This document shows, piece after piece, positions 1 to 14,000 of a stretch of 64,000 bases of DNA. The translations under genes and the position numbers were made by a program. The notes beneath the pieces were generated by a model. It did no database searches and had not been told where the DNA came from. It worked only from the letters and a program-made list of their open reading frames with translations. This stretch comes from Paragonimus skrjabini miyazakii. Lineage: Eukaryota; Platyhelminthes; Trematoda; Plagiorchiida; Troglotrematidae. The stretch covers positions 1 through 64,000 of the forward strand of contig JTDE01000718.1 of NCBI GenBank assembly GCA_014338405.1, written 5' to 3'. The stretch's first letter is position 1, and every line of letters starts with the position of its first letter.

Positions 1-3000
1 CCGGTATTTAGTAACTTGTGACTGGATGCTGGCCATAGAACTTTCTTTTCTATTATTGGCGTGACATATAGTGGGGACACATACTAAGACCAGCAGATTT
101 ACTTCGTTCGAGCCGCAGGCGCATGAAATGGTCCCACAAACGATTCTGTTTAGCTTGCCAATCATCAATGAATTTTAGTCACGACTGACTGCGAAACTGA
201 CACCCTACTTCTATACGCTGTCAGGTAAATAGTGTATAGACTACACAGTGTAACACCAGTGCTTGCTTTTCGAAGCTTATGCTCGTCGGCAGTGAAATAA
301 AAGCCGTGGCGGCTTAGTTCTTTCACTATCAGTCTGATGATATGTTCCAGTACTCCGGCGCCGTACGGAATCAGGCGTGCTTGTTCATCTCAACAGTAAA
401 CATCATGTGACCATGTCAGCATCTCGTGGTGATCTGATGGTCCCCACATAGATCTCCTGAAATTCGAAACAAAATAAAACAAGGTTTTCCTTGGAGGACT
501 CCATCCAGAGTCGAAGTTTTGAAAGTCCAGCGCTTTCGTTCAAAAGATCAGCAAGGCGTACAAGCCTGTCCACCACGCATACAAACACCATATCCAACGT
601 AACAGAACAATAAACAACGCATATGCAAGCTGGTCCACGCTGGCCAACTAAATGGAATTTCCATTTTCGAACTACAAAGCAAGAAACTATTCTGCGATTA
701 GACTTAAAGTAAACAAATAGTTCACTGATATTAACGTTTGCTGAGGTAAGACACAAGACCATGTACAAGTGAATATGCTTAAGTTACTTGTGACCTCATA
801 TTGGAAGTCATTAGTCGCCAAAGGAAAATTAAACTTCAGAATAAGAAAACTCACTGTGAGGACTGATTAGGACAAATGTGCTGCTTTGCCAAAGGAATGG
901 AAGAAAATCTTCGGAGTCATACAAACCTTAAGCCGCATAAAAAGTAGAAAACTAACAGCTCCCATTTTTCTGAATTGCCTATGGTTGTTTCGCTGGGATT
1001 TTCGACACTGTTTGTGTATCACCAAGATTGTCTAACAGCCTTATCGATTTATCTGATCCCGAAGCGGATTCACTTAGCCTTAGGAGATCGAAGGAACCAG
1101 CTTGAACACGATCAGTTCAGTTCCGTTTCTCTTAAGCACCCCAGTTCGACCAACGGAATCATTGGTTCTTCGAACTTTCTTCCGTTTTAACTATAAGTCA
1201 TTGATATGAATCTTCCTGGAACTAAGTTATCAAATGGTTTGTAATATATACATATATGTAGTCAGCATGTGACGTACGTAACTAACTGCCTGCTGTCGCA
1301 GTTTCTAAGTAGCAAGGTTCCGCTTGGCTGTCTCCAGCTTGCTTTATGGCAGATTTTTCCGGATCTGCTTACGAATCCTAACCAACACTTATCACAAATC
1401 TTCAGCATGGCTTTAATCTCTTCGATATCCATCCAATCACTAAGTCATTTAAGAGTCTGGAAAAACTTCCGACTGTAGGCTCCAGAACTATAACCTCATA
1501 TTGCTTCTAATGCTAACTTTAGAGCAATAGATTATGAGGAGCGAAACCCATACAACTGGTTGCCCAGCGGATAAGAACTTGAGGTCATAAAACAGACGGT
1601 TGTTGGTTTTATCTTCCATTCAGGCTATCTCTACTGAATGGGTCCTAACAAGGACAAAGTCGATCATAAATTGCCGGTTTGAGAATGCACATCACAAATA
1701 ACTGTAAACAGTGTATTGTGTTTGTTCTCCAGGCTCTGATTCGTATGACCCATTTGGTCTCCAGTTATAATTCCTAAGATGTTCGATTCCCAATCGATTT
1801 CAAAATGGTAAACATTGCAGATTTTTTCTCCGAGTTCTTTTGGAGTGTGCAAACTTAATGCAAATGGAAACTGAATTTCGCAATTTTTGCCTTAACATCG
1901 CTTGTAACTTGCGCTTGTATTCTGGTTATGGACAGCATCAAACTGATTACTTGAGATTAGATTGTAAGTCATTCATTGCTTCATTCACTTTTTTCTAAAT
2001 TACAGTGTTTAATTCTTGTGATTGTGCAAAAGTAAATCGCCAATGTTAATGACTTGCTATCACTGCTGCTGCTTTAGGAGGTCTTGATCAAGATAAAGGA
2101 AGGGAAGTTGACAATATTTTCTTCATGTAATTTTTGTTCGATATGGTCAGAAAATACTCTTTCGTTTTAGGTGACTGTTCTTTCTTCTTGTGAAACTTCT
2201 CGATGAATAAGTTTGTATGTCCAACTGTTTGGGTAGAAAGTGCATCCTGGAGTTAGCAAACTTCGATAAAATAACCTAAGATAGCTGGTTTGTTTGGCTC
2301 AATTAATACATGGCACAGGATGACTCATAGGCATGGAAATATTACCAAACTGCTATGGTCGGTATCAGCTGAAATGAACTACAGGTTCAGTTTGATGATT
2401 AGTTTGCGAATGATAGGACAAGTTTCGCATAAATGTCGAGCCAAATAGGGAATAATTCTGATGCGGGTGTAGTGGATCTAAACGCTATATACAGTTCAAG
2501 TGTGAACACGAAGTCAAAAAGTGATAAAAAATGGAAACAACTGACTCACAGTAGTTCGTGAAGGTGCGTCGTTTAGAGTTCCACCACACTGAATGAAGTA
2601 TCCAGTAGATACGATCCGTCGTATAGTTCCTAGGTAACTTTAGAGGTCACAACGAAGATGATTCCGACGACCGATGAGTTTGCAAATGTGCTGAAATAAA
2701 TGCGGAATCCGTTAGCCGTTAACTCACCCAGAAATCTGAGCACACGCGACACTGAACGCGGGGAGAGAACACAGGGCTCGCGACCTTGGAAACCAAATTT
2801 TGTATTGTTCAATGAATCAACTCACATGATTTAAACGAGTGTACATGTGAATTTGAAGAAGGTGAAAAATGCGAAAAACAATGGGAAATATGCAACATAA
2901 AATGCTGTACAGGATCTGGTAGACAATGTGGATATATACCTAGGGAGATACGAATAAACGAGCAGTTAGGGCCAGATAAGGTCTTTTCAACAGGCTCGCA

Positions 3001-4615
3001 TTTGTAAAACGATCAGAAACCATGAAATCATCTGCTTATGATGAGAATATCACTGTAACAAAATAGTCGCTTTAGGGGTCAATCAGAAGGGTAAAGTCCT
3101 GGACAACATACCTGGAACACGGATTGTGCACAATCCGTCCAGTAGGGCAAAACTTAACGACTGGTAAATCGACTGAATAAATAACGTGGAATGAAGTGAT
3201 ATTTAGAAAGCCGGAAGTAAAATACTTCTTTATAATTCACGAAACGTCTATGTCGTTTTGTTACTCAGAGTAACTTCTAGACAGCTAACATAAAAACTTT
3301 AAGATGGAGATTCACCAAGTATGTGAATGGATGGACACGCTTCGAAAAGGATGCATAATGATTCTCCTTCATAAACGAGAAAATATGTCTACACCGTTGT
3401 GCGTTTTAAAAAACACTCTGCAGTAAACTTATCAGCCTAATAGCTAAGAGAAACTATCCGGCACTTAAGAAGGATGTTTAGTACTCAGCATCACATAATT
3501 TACGCAGTTGATGACGAAACCGAGAGAGTGAATTCATGTGGAAGCTAGAGTAAGACCATTAAAAGAACAAGTAACCGGGCTAGACCATTAAGTTGGGTAA
3601 ATTAGACTCGGTTTGTGAAATGATGACGTAGAAGAATGATATTTAAAAGCTAAATGTCACGTTTGTTCGGGACTTAAATTGGCAACTCTTTATTAACACT
3701 TCTAAACATATTGCTATACTCTAAGAAACACGTAGGAGAACAGCTCTAGATTTTCCATTAAACGATAGTAGAGTGAAATTAGTTGGACAAAGAATGACAT
3801 AAAGGTTTGAGCCAGAGCGATCACAGACGACTTGACTGTAATCCAAGATGTTCGAGTTTGAGCGGAATTTTTTCCCGAATACTTGCAATGCGATGGATGT
3901 GCACAAAATCGGGCGGTGCTTCACAGTTTCCTTTTTCTAAATTAGTATGATACGTGACGTTTTCTAGCAGTCATTAATTTTTCATACCGCTGGATACAGA
4001 TATATCAACTCAGCTATCATTTACTTAAGGCCCCAACATACTTCTGAAAATTGATTGACGGTAATTATATCAAATCTACTTACTTTCCTGAACTACATCA
4101 AAATAAACTCGTTGAAGATTTCTGACTTTCAATACTGACAGACAGGTCACACGGTAAAAATCTGTTGAGGCTGGATAACTTGTCTGTTTCTTGTCGAGTC
4201 GGTTAACATATCCAGTTCCACTTTTTGGTTAATTACCTCGTAGATAAAAGTAGATCGTGGAACTAAGTGATCAGACCTACCTGTCCGAGAAACTTTAAAT
4301 CCAGCCGTTGTAGGATATCTATTTCAGTTGGTTCACTTCTATCAAAATAACCGCCGTTAATCTTACTAGCTATCAATGGAACATTGATTGGAATCCATAT
4401 GACCTACTTTTTGGACACCATCCTTTACGAATTGTTGTATACAATGCGTCATATGCAATCTCTTTCCCTTAACTCTTATCTAGTAAAGTCAAGCCTTGAT
4501 ATATCATGTTAAATTCCGGAAACCATTTCCATGAAATGATTTAACTGTTCCATTTACTTGATTTTAGACCAGCCGACATAGTTTCAATATAGAAATATGT
4601 GGAGTATCATGTAAT
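1..4615. other. Upstream non-coding stretch, nothing recognised
   Basis: All open frames here are short (121 codons at most), lack recognisable motifs and overlap frames on the other strand. They are the size expected by chance in DNA of this composition. I see no repeat family member and no promoter that can be placed with confidence. It may include distant upstream regulatory DNA or 5' non-coding exons of the plus-strand gene that becomes recognisable at 7341, but the sequence alone does not show it. Confidence 0.5.
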
Positions 4616-5058
4616 TACTGACGAGTAGTGTGGGGTTTTAATTTACATACAGATTGAACATTACGCACAGTTGATCGCAGCTGTCGCATTCTCATAGACT
4701 TTTCAGTCGTCCCATTTCGAACAGCAGAAGCACTAAACTTGAGTTTCGCTCTCATTAGAGCTCGTCAGTAGTGCATCTCCTCGCCATTGCCGGGAATAGA
4801 ACCACGGCCACGTTGTTAATGAGGCAACCGTGTTTACCACTGCTCCGTTGGCCTCACAGTAGGCGCTTCCGAATTATGATATGTGAACTCTCAATCACTT
4901 TGGCTTGTGAGTAGTGATCAGGTTTATCGGTCCTCTTGAGAGATGAGACAGTTACTGTCCTGTTAAATTCAATCGATGATCCCTCGATTAGGACTTCACG
5001 TTGGAATCACAGAAACCATCAATTTATGGAACGGTATTTTGATCAGTGATGATCAGTA
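4616..5058 (-). repeat. tRNA-like dispersed repeat, near full-length copy (family R1)
   Basis: This is one copy of a family found at several places in this window (22827-23456, 26548-27294, near 29050 and near 44500). Read on the minus strand it contains a tRNA-like core: an A-box-like stretch, a decayed anticodon-arm-like stretch around CCTCATTAACAAC, and a B-box-like stretch (4795-4806 region), followed by a conserved tail. Both ends carry a related inverted terminus: the left end begins TACTGACGAGTAGTG at 4616, and the right end finishes with CAGTA at 5058 after a related but diverged sequence. The shape is intermediate between a tRNA-derived SINE and a short terminal-inverted-repeat element. 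The copy is diverged and has no coding capacity. A functional tRNA gene is excluded because the arms do not pair. Confidence 0.7.
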
Positions 5059-7142
5059 AGGAATTTTTCGCTTAATTGAGCACTCGAGAAATTTCTCAAA
5101 CCGGCTACTCCGCAGACAGTGTTAGCAGATAGCTGCAACCATTTTTAATGCGCCGTTCTACTTACGGTCTGTTGAGAATAATATCATGAAAACAAGAGGG
5201 ATTTTTACATTCCGTAAGCGGACTGTCTTTAAGTTCACGTAATGTACTTTGTGCTTTTGTATAACAGACCTCAACACGGAACTCAACGTTAAAATGATCC
5301 TCTCCCCTGACTCTCTTTTTGTATTTAGAACACTAACCTTGATTTCTAAACAAGGAAAACGGAAACCCTTCTTTGAAATACAGCCCATTGGAAAAGTGCT
5401 TAAATAACTTGGAAGATAAAGACGAGGAAGTGATCTGTTGTCTCTCTCTCCTTAAACCATTAAGTTATTGATCACAAATTGAAGGATTCATTTTGCATTT
5501 ATGAAAATAGCGCTTTGAGGAATAGCATTAACCTAGAGACTCAGCACAATCGATGCAGGTGTCGAACTAATGTTTTATTCCTATATGCTCTCGAGAATTC
5601 AGCCTCCGTGCCATGGAATAAATACATTTATCAAATTCCTGCCCTTAACTTTTGTTCCGATTGAATTTTTCTTTGATAGACCTGTTGTTACATTTACTTA
5701 CTTCTATGAACATGTATTTACCGGGTCTTTCAAACAGGAAACAATCAAAACCTCTGATTCTTACTTCATTCACCAACCGCCTAATCCAAATAGCACTAAA
5801 CCAAGTGCATACGCTCACAGTCCTTTATTATCTAAACGCTGTGAAGTAGAAGGTACCACATTTTTTAAACTCACAAATGGCTTCGATCCTTTGTAACTGA
5901 AAAGTGATGTGTTCTGGAATCAGTTAAATTTCCCTACGCACAGGACGGAGATCAATCTAGCAATCTTAGAAAACCGGCAACATACCGGATTTTCGTTCTT
6001 GTCAGAGTTCGTCAGAAGGGCATATCCATACCTTTGCCAGGATTCGAAACACGATCAAGTTTCTTTGCAAAAACTATGCTGGTGACCTTCTCACATTATG
6101 CATCATCGAATTGTCATATACACACACTTAATCTCTATTTATGAGTCATATTTGAAACCAGTGTCCAGGAATTTTGTTCTGGCTGTGATAATGATAACGA
6201 CGAACTCCAGAGAAAGCCAACCTTAAGTATAGTGTCCTTTTTGGATGTTGCAAGTTAGAAAACCTTGTGATGTTCAAATCATCTGAGAAGCTTCTAGACC
6301 CCTTACTGTTTATCTGCCGTTTGGTTTGGTTTTCCATGGATAGTTAAGCGGGTGATGTGTACAGTTGTATAGTTAAAGAGCAGATCACGCCAAAGGGCTT
6401 GAGGACAACGTCCACACTAATCATTTTGAGATAAACAGCTTTGATACTTCGTTATCTTCTAACATTCTGTACATTCATGATGCCTACATTGCCTTGCTAG
6501 TTAATTATGCGAGCCAACCCGTTAAAATGGCCGGGGAATTTACTTCTACAGTTGGTCAATTTACCCAGTCTAACTTATGATACCTTCATTTCTGTTTCCC
6601 GTCTAAAAATCTTTTCATAGAACGGTAGATGTTGAATTAAGGATATCCTGCGTATATGGAAACTTGACACGGATTATTCTAACCATATTGTTGACATTGC
6701 AGTAAAACGTTCGTATCGACCAAACTTGAAAGTTTGGTTCTTTGAGAAGTACTAGGCCATATCGAACGTAATCTAGTCTTTCGCTTTGATCATTACTGTG
6801 AAACCATCTCGGATGATGTGTATATCCGTTCGCGGGATATACTGTGTATCTCAATCCTTATTAGGAAACCATGCTTTTCTTTTAATCAAAATTTTCCTGA
6901 TAGCTGTCTTACTGCTCAGTTAATGTGTAACAAGTACGCAAACGCCTCTGACTGCAAGCGTATTCATACCAGGCGCACCCCCACTAGCTAGATCAGAATC
7001 CGCTGGTCCATTGCGAATTTGGTCAACGCCCAAGAATAGTGTTCTCGTCGTCGTGCCAAAACTGTTGTCGTGACCGTTGTTAACGTGGCTGTAACCAATC
7101 AGAATTAGTCTGTTAATGAGTCAGCTGTGCTTCGAGCACTGA
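5059..7142. other. Non-coding stretch immediately upstream of the Tincar-like gene
   Basis: No conserved protein motif was seen. The longest frame (108 codons, plus strand, 5570-5896) has overlapping frames in other phases and no recognisable domain. The promoter and any 5' non-coding exons of the gene at 7341 could lie here. I could not identify a core promoter. An in-frame TGA stop at 7140-7142 ends the upstream extension of the first recognisable exon. Confidence 0.45.
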
Positions 7143-7340
7143 TTGGTCAACCCCCGCAAGCAACTACGCAAGGGTAACAAGAGCAGAACGCAAATCTATC
7201 GTACGCCGACATATTATGCCGTAAGCAATACTACTGTAAACTGTGATGTTCGTGGGAAGTTTGACTCGAAGTCAAACGTTAATCCGTTAATTACCATACT
7301 GGAATCCGGTGCACCTTCACTGTTGATCAGCACCTTTAAT

Positions 7341-8037
7341 ATGTCCAGTGCCACGCGGCACCCGGCTTTTTATGCCTCACGTCGCCAGCTGTGGGCTACA
7401 ATACCCGGTAACAAGCCCAAATGGTGTACAAAATGGTTATATCGCATACGATTTGGATCGAACTTCGATACTTTATCAGACGTTTGGTATACTATATTCA
7501 TTGCAAGCACTACAATTTGGCTTATATTTTGTGCTGTGTATCGCTACCGCGAGTTCAAAGCACAAGCCTACGATCCTCGTTTCGGTGGTCGATGGGATGA
7601 AACTATGCCGCTGAATGTACAAATTGCCTCAATCATAGTTGCTGTCAGTCTTCTCACCGTTATGTTTTATGCCGCTGTTACCCACACTGGCCATCTATCC
7701 AACGATTCCACTATTCTTGGGCGAGATCTACTACATTTGCATGAACAACTGTCACACTGTGCCATAATACAGAAAATATGGAAGTCTTCTGTTTCTGGGT
7801 CGGTTGGAAATGTATTAAATAGCTCCCAAGGACAACAGCCCACTCAAGCTACTTCGATAGAAGATGAAGAACTAGACACTCTCTTGATAAGACGACGAGG
7901 AGTAGATGCATCTGCTCGAATAACACACTATTTCCATCCATTTTCAACACTACTATACGTGTTGGTCATTTATAGTCTGTTATTCCCAATCTGCATTCTT
8001 GAAGCTGAACAGTTGAACAACGAAGCTATTCATCCAA
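7341..8037 (+). CDS. tinc: Tincar-like multipass membrane protein, first recognised exon
   Basis: Encodes residues 1-232 plus the first base of codon 233 if the ATG at 7341 is the start (context AATATGT, with A at -3). Three hydrophobic segments lie near residues 49-67, 95-114 and 200-220. Motifs that I recall as characteristic of Tincar include a DVWY-type start of helix 1, the LNVQ motif before helix 2, a GHLSND-like loop after helix 2 and the ILEAEQ motif after helix 3. The loop at about residues 145-190 is hydrophilic and probably lineage-specific. In Drosophila, Tincar is an eight-pass membrane protein reported in heart-tube and eye development; its biochemical role is not known to me. 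The exon ends at a good donor, CAA|GTGAGT, in phase 1. If the donor is not used, the frame stops at 8058-8060. The frame stays open upstream to 7143 without an ATG, so an upstream coding exon spliced into 7143-7340 is possible. A candidate acceptor is the pyrimidine-rich stretch ending in CAG at 7328-7330. Confidence 0.75.
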
Positions 8038-8060
8038 GTGAGTCAATCACTCGTTTGTGA

Positions 8061-11000
8061 GTTTGGTTCAATGCAACATACTGTTAGATTATTGGTGGGT
8101 GATAGCAAAGTTGAAATGTTGTATGCTAAACGTAACTCAGGGCAGTTTTAGTATTCTAACTTTCTCTATGGATGTCCCAACCTATCAGAAAGAATTATAC
8201 TCAAGGTTTTACGCTTAGTTCGGGATGTATGGCTATGATCCCAGTAACACTGAACTAAATATACTTGTTTATTCCTGGTTACTCTCAGTGGTTTGTGAAA
8301 CATGTCCCATCCATTTGAAGAATTTAAAATGGGAAAATGAAATGGGAAGACTTTTAATGAAATACTAAGTATTCACGTTATGTAGGTCAACTCGAAATAT
8401 AAAATTCGTTTTCTGAAAACTCCTGTTCATCAGCAGCATGTATTATTTAATACTTAGTCGAATTAAAGAAAATGAATTGAAAGTGTTCATGACTCATTGT
8501 CTTTTGAAGGTAGACGCTAGTTTTGTCTGACACGGATCTATATGACAGTTGTGTCTTTTGTAATGGTTGTGTGCATTTTTGGTGGAAATCTAACGGGATG
8601 AAACAACAATACCCCAGCTCATGAAAGGTAACAGATAAACTCCTAATAGACACACCAATTAATGCATTCATGTGATAATTAGAAATACTTCACATGCGAC
8701 GCACCTGCAGTTCTGCCGATCTCCTAACTATGGTATGGTCGTATCGTGTATGAGATCTGGGCGCAAACCCAGGATCAGAAGACAACATATCATTCTAAGC
8801 TCTCGAGATGAATTTATCGTTCACCTGTACTCGTATATCTTCTACACAAACACGTTCTGACGTTCACATCTGTCGGAAGCTCTTGTAACAGCAACCACAT
8901 ATTCCCAAGGGATGTTACTAAAAATTTACTATTAAACTTATGGACTTATCATCTGCTATGCATAGAAGCTACTACAGTAGGAGTAACTTACAGTAAGTTT
9001 GATAAAATGGTTTTAGAGATATGTTTGGACATGACAGAAATCTTAGCGTAAAGGTTCTTTTCAATTAATAGCTCATATCACCCACATAATGCAGATAATG
9101 TTACTCATCATACAGACTAATCAGATGCTTAATCATAGGAGTATAAAAGTGAATATTAACCCATAATAATTTAGTCCGTTTTGCAAATAACATTGCGATT
9201 GTCTTCATGAATTTCTTTACTCGTCAGATTGCCTCCACTGCTGAGCAGCAGCAATAAACTGCTGGCTTTTGTGGGTACCGATAGATTAAATCACTTTGCA
9301 TGTTCCAACGCCCTATTAGATAACAAACAACTCTTGCAACATAATTATGTGGCTTCAAAAACTTTAAACAAACAATATATACGTTTTATAGGAAAATAAT
9401 TTCGATTGCAGAAAGAAGAAACAGACCGTTGAAATATATAAGATTATAGTAGTGTTGCACAAAATGGCACGGCGACCAATTTCTTGTTGTAGTGCTTCAG
9501 CAAAAATGTTGCTGTTGCACGTAATTCACTAGTAAACACACGATTTCTAACTCCCAAATACGTAAATATATAGGCAATTTGAAAATCAGTTGGTCATGCT
9601 CGTCTTAAACTGTTATAAACTGGTTTTCTACGTTCAGGATGAGAAACAATAATGGTCACGTTTATATAAATATTGTAGTTAATTCATCTCAGCCAATCGT
9701 TTAGTTGCAGTCAAATGGTTTGTACTGCAGATAGATATTGCCAGCTTTGTTTCCACAAAGTTTTTATACAAGTGTGTTTTTACTGATGTATAATTTTTTA
9801 GCTCTAACTGTGTTACAGTCAACCTAGATTGTGACAATAAACTATGCAGTTAATTATACATGGTGATTGTCACAAGTTACCCCCTACTGGCGTGTGTACA
9901 CAGTGATCGCTTACATAAAATGAGATTCCTCAAGATGAAGCACTTTTATCGATAATCGACTTAAGTTGTACTAAAACGTTTTCATTGTATACCCGATGTA
10001 AAAGAAACAAACATCGAAAAATGAAGTTTGGAATGCTTTTTGACTGAAGTAGTTTCAAGTCTATATGGAAAGAGTCATTATTGACAGACCAAAGCTACCT
10101 TGTTAACAACAATGCTGCGAAATGGTTTATCGACTATAGAGAAAAACCGACCGTAGACAATCTTTACAAATCGTTTGAATAGGCTAACACATTATCTTTA
10201 CCATTCAGATGAAACATTTGCTCAATTGTGTACATGATGCTTTTCATAGATGAATCAGGCGTTCACGAACGACTTGCTGCAAATTTAATATATTTTAAGA
10301 CTGCTTGTAATCGCGAAATTGCACGCATCAAAGGATTGGATAGTAAAAAGCTGACCAGTTCGCCATTTGTTCTCATACTTTTAATCCGAACGGCGTGTAA
10401 CTGTATATTGTTGTCGAATACCTAAACTTATGACCATTCAATGGCATGCGATTTCCGTTTAACATCGCAAGGAGCTGCAACCAACAGTCACTTGATGGAA
10501 AACGGTCTTGTGATTCCCAGTGGTAATTATGAACGCATGTTTATCTTGAAAGTTTTTAAGAGGTAACAATGTGTCACCGAATTTGTCAAACACGGCTTGA
10601 TTGGTCTCCATGAGTTTTAAGTGACTTTTCAATTTAGAATGATTATCACCGCCGAAGAACCATTGTCCACTTTCAATAGGTTGTTCCGCGTTTGAGGCAT
10701 ACATCGTTGATGTATTAAGTTTGACGGACAGACAGCGGCTCATATAGATTGCTTATGGTACATTACACAGAATTTTAGACCAAAGGAACAAAGTGTTTCA
10801 AACAAGAAAACCTAAAGAATCATACTACAGATATGACATCTCAGCCGATATAATGAGTACAGAAAACAATCAGTTTTTAATGTCGACTGATTTTGAAATA
10901 ATCAAAATAATTTGCTGTATTTCTTTGGTTCATTTTCAATAGGACAAACAATGTAAATGTACAGTCGATCAGTCTTTGTGGACGAGGTGCTTACCATCAA

Positions 11001-14000
11001 CTGTCACAATATGTCATAGATGGTCTTATTGTATTCTGACTAGTCGGTTAGTGATAGAAGTGGTGCCAGTAAACTTTTGAGCAAACCAGTAACCGTGTGA
11101 TCCATAGTCATCTATCTGCAGTTCAGCGGCAAACATGTGGATAGTAATGGTCTTGAGCTTTGTGGTTCATTTATTTGAATCATGTTACATCCCGCTCTTT
11201 CCAGTAAACAAATTCTGCTTAATCAGTTTGTACTCATTCAATCTTTGCGACTAACTTAGGCTAACACAATTTACTATAATAGAAACAGAACGGAATGTTA
11301 CGATTTGAGGCCTCCTGGTGAAAAGTGGACCATTCGCTCACTATTCAGTACTAACAATTAAGTATACTAACTAAAATAATGACCCAGCAGTCAGAGATAT
11401 CAGTGGCAGGATCGCTCTGGGCAAATGAGATAAGCAGTGAAAGAAGCGGAACGAAACGAACATTAGTATAAGACACAGCCTAATTGTTTACGGTAGTAAA
11501 ACAAACTAGGATTTATCGCATGCGTTGCAGTTGTAAATTACTGTAACAGCTGAACGTAATGTAACAAATACGATCACCTCGCACACGCTGGAGCTCAATC
11601 AAGCACACGCTGCTCGCATTTATATATGTACTTAGGCTACGCGATGATTACGTATCATTGTGATCATCTACCTGGGTTTCTGATTTCACCATTCCTGATT
11701 CGATGAAAGTGGTTCGATGATTTTGAATGTTCGCACACAAGGTATGTGCTGTTTGGTTGTTTGATCAACAAGAAACAGGCACAATGATTTAGTTAATTAA
11801 TTTACACATTTGCGTTAACAATACAAGTGACGGTTCTCATAATATTCTATTTTATGGGTGGCTGAAAGTCTGTGTTCGCCGAGAACGAGCGCTGTACATC
11901 ATTCCCTATAGGTGATCATTTGATGAAGAAATGGGGAGAGGTGACCTTCGCAGTGAAGCCGCAACCATGGCAGGTCTGTCGGTCGTTCGTTCTAAAAGTT
12001 CCACTTAATGGCTCCAAACATTGTAGGTTTTCATACATATTTATTTTTCTTCTCAGATAACTGAAAACTTGATTATACAGTTCAGAAACATTTTCAGCCC
12101 TAGGCTTAGTTTTGGCGTCGCTGTCATTTCGCGATTTTGATCGTATATACAAGCAGTCACATAGGATTTGTGTTCATTCTGTGGTCTATTTTCCGACGAT
12201 TAATTCTATACTTGTTTGTTTATATTGTCAACGGTGAGGTAACCGACAAATGTTGTCAGATAACACAAGGATTCCCTGTTCAATTTTCACGACCAATCTT
12301 TTTGACTAACGAATTCAGTAAACGCATTGAAAATACATTACTCTATATCCAAGCGCGTATTTGCGCACGTGCGTTTGCTATGCGTGTACAGATGTCTGAA
12401 TGCTAGCTTACACGCAAGTATATGACTACAAGCGCACGACTCAACGGGTTCGCCAAAGCGGTCGTACCGCCTTAGCTGACAGCCTCATGTCTGCCGACAC
12501 ATCCAGTCTATTGAGAAGAGAACCAAAAACAACACAGACCTAATCGATTTTCCACAGCAATAAAGAAGTGTTGTTGGAGTTCACATTGATCGATAGTAAG
12601 GTGTGGTGTTATCGGAAACGTCTTTATAACTAGAAGTTGCGTGCCTATGTGTATTTTTACTGTAAGGTCAGGTTGCCGACACATGGAAATGCATTTCCGT
12701 GTACACCTTGTATTAATCCACTAAAACATTGTGGGAAGTAACTGGAAATCAGTTAATTCTATCAAGTGTATATGATTTTGAAATAAAAATATTCACACGG
12801 GTTGCATTAAGGTACATATCTGTTCGAATATAAAATGTGCGTTTATTAGACTAAGATAATTGTTATTCCGTCTTCCGCACTTGAAAATGTAGTAAAAGTT
12901 CATGTTGATTTGAGAAGTACAAGTTCGAAAAGCAAAATCGGAAAACGAGGATTACAGTGCAACTTAAAGTTCATATCTTTTGCCTGTCAGTCAAATCTAT
13001 CACAGCGTATTACGTGTAACAATAATTGACAGAAGGTCTAGAATGATATTTGGCAATGAATTATTTGGTTTCACGATAGCCATCACGAGGTGATAGTTGA
13101 TCTGAATGACCGATTCGGTTGACTGTGTGCTGGGTAAGGTTCGGTACACTCAAAAAACTCACCGAGTGCATGTCACTGTGCACAAAAAAAGTAACAATGG
13201 TCATAACGATTGAATCTCATTAACTTTGATCAATATGTAGGCCCTGACGTAGTTGATAAGGAAGAACATTTACCCAACCAAATCCTTCCTCAAAGTCCTC
13301 ATAATCGACTGGGAAGGTTTTTGTTTATATGGGACCTTCATTCCAGCAAAAATAAATGTCACAATTAAACCGAACAGTTTTCTGCATTGTTTCTGTTGCA
13401 TAACTGTTCAGATATTTGATGGCAAAAATTACTTTATGGTCAGCTTGACAGCTCTACAAAATGATTTTCATAGCATTTCGGAATTACATTGTTCTGATGA
13501 AGTTGATTAAAAATTAGCCACCCGTTGTTTACTCGTTTGTAAGCTGTTCATAAACAGACTCTTCATACACATTTTTAACGCTTGAACAAATCGCATGATG
13601 GAAGCGGTTGTGAGCCACAATATGAGCGGTGAAAGTATTACGAATGTGACAGGGAAAGCTATCCCTTCATGTTTTAAATTTGTGTTTAGAAGGTCAGGTC
13701 TCTCTTACACTGAGTATGGTTCAACAAGACGGTTAAATACCCGACTTAATTCCCTGCGTACTTCAAGACCATGCCTCCTTCGGAATCAGAATGCAGCAAT
13801 TATGCGTAATAACTCGCATGCCAACAAAAACCCCCCTGTCTCTTTCATGTGGCCTGGTAGAAAAACGTCCGGATATTCGTACTGACAACTGTGCTTAACT
13901 TATGGATTTGATCCTTCCATGGCCATGTTGCTTGTGAGATAAATAGATTAAGTCAGCTGTCCAGTATTTTGCCATCGGTTTCGTAGCCAGTTTCTAGCTA

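Noticed and set aside
8750..8790. T-arm-like hairpin CTGGG/CCCAG
   Set aside because: The loop is six bases instead of seven, there is no A box nearby, and no repeat partner was found in the window.
10459..10743. 94-codon minus-strand frame with a charged, protein-like composition
   Set aside because: No motif could be assigned, and no flanking splice-compatible partner was seen. Not strong enough to call an exon.
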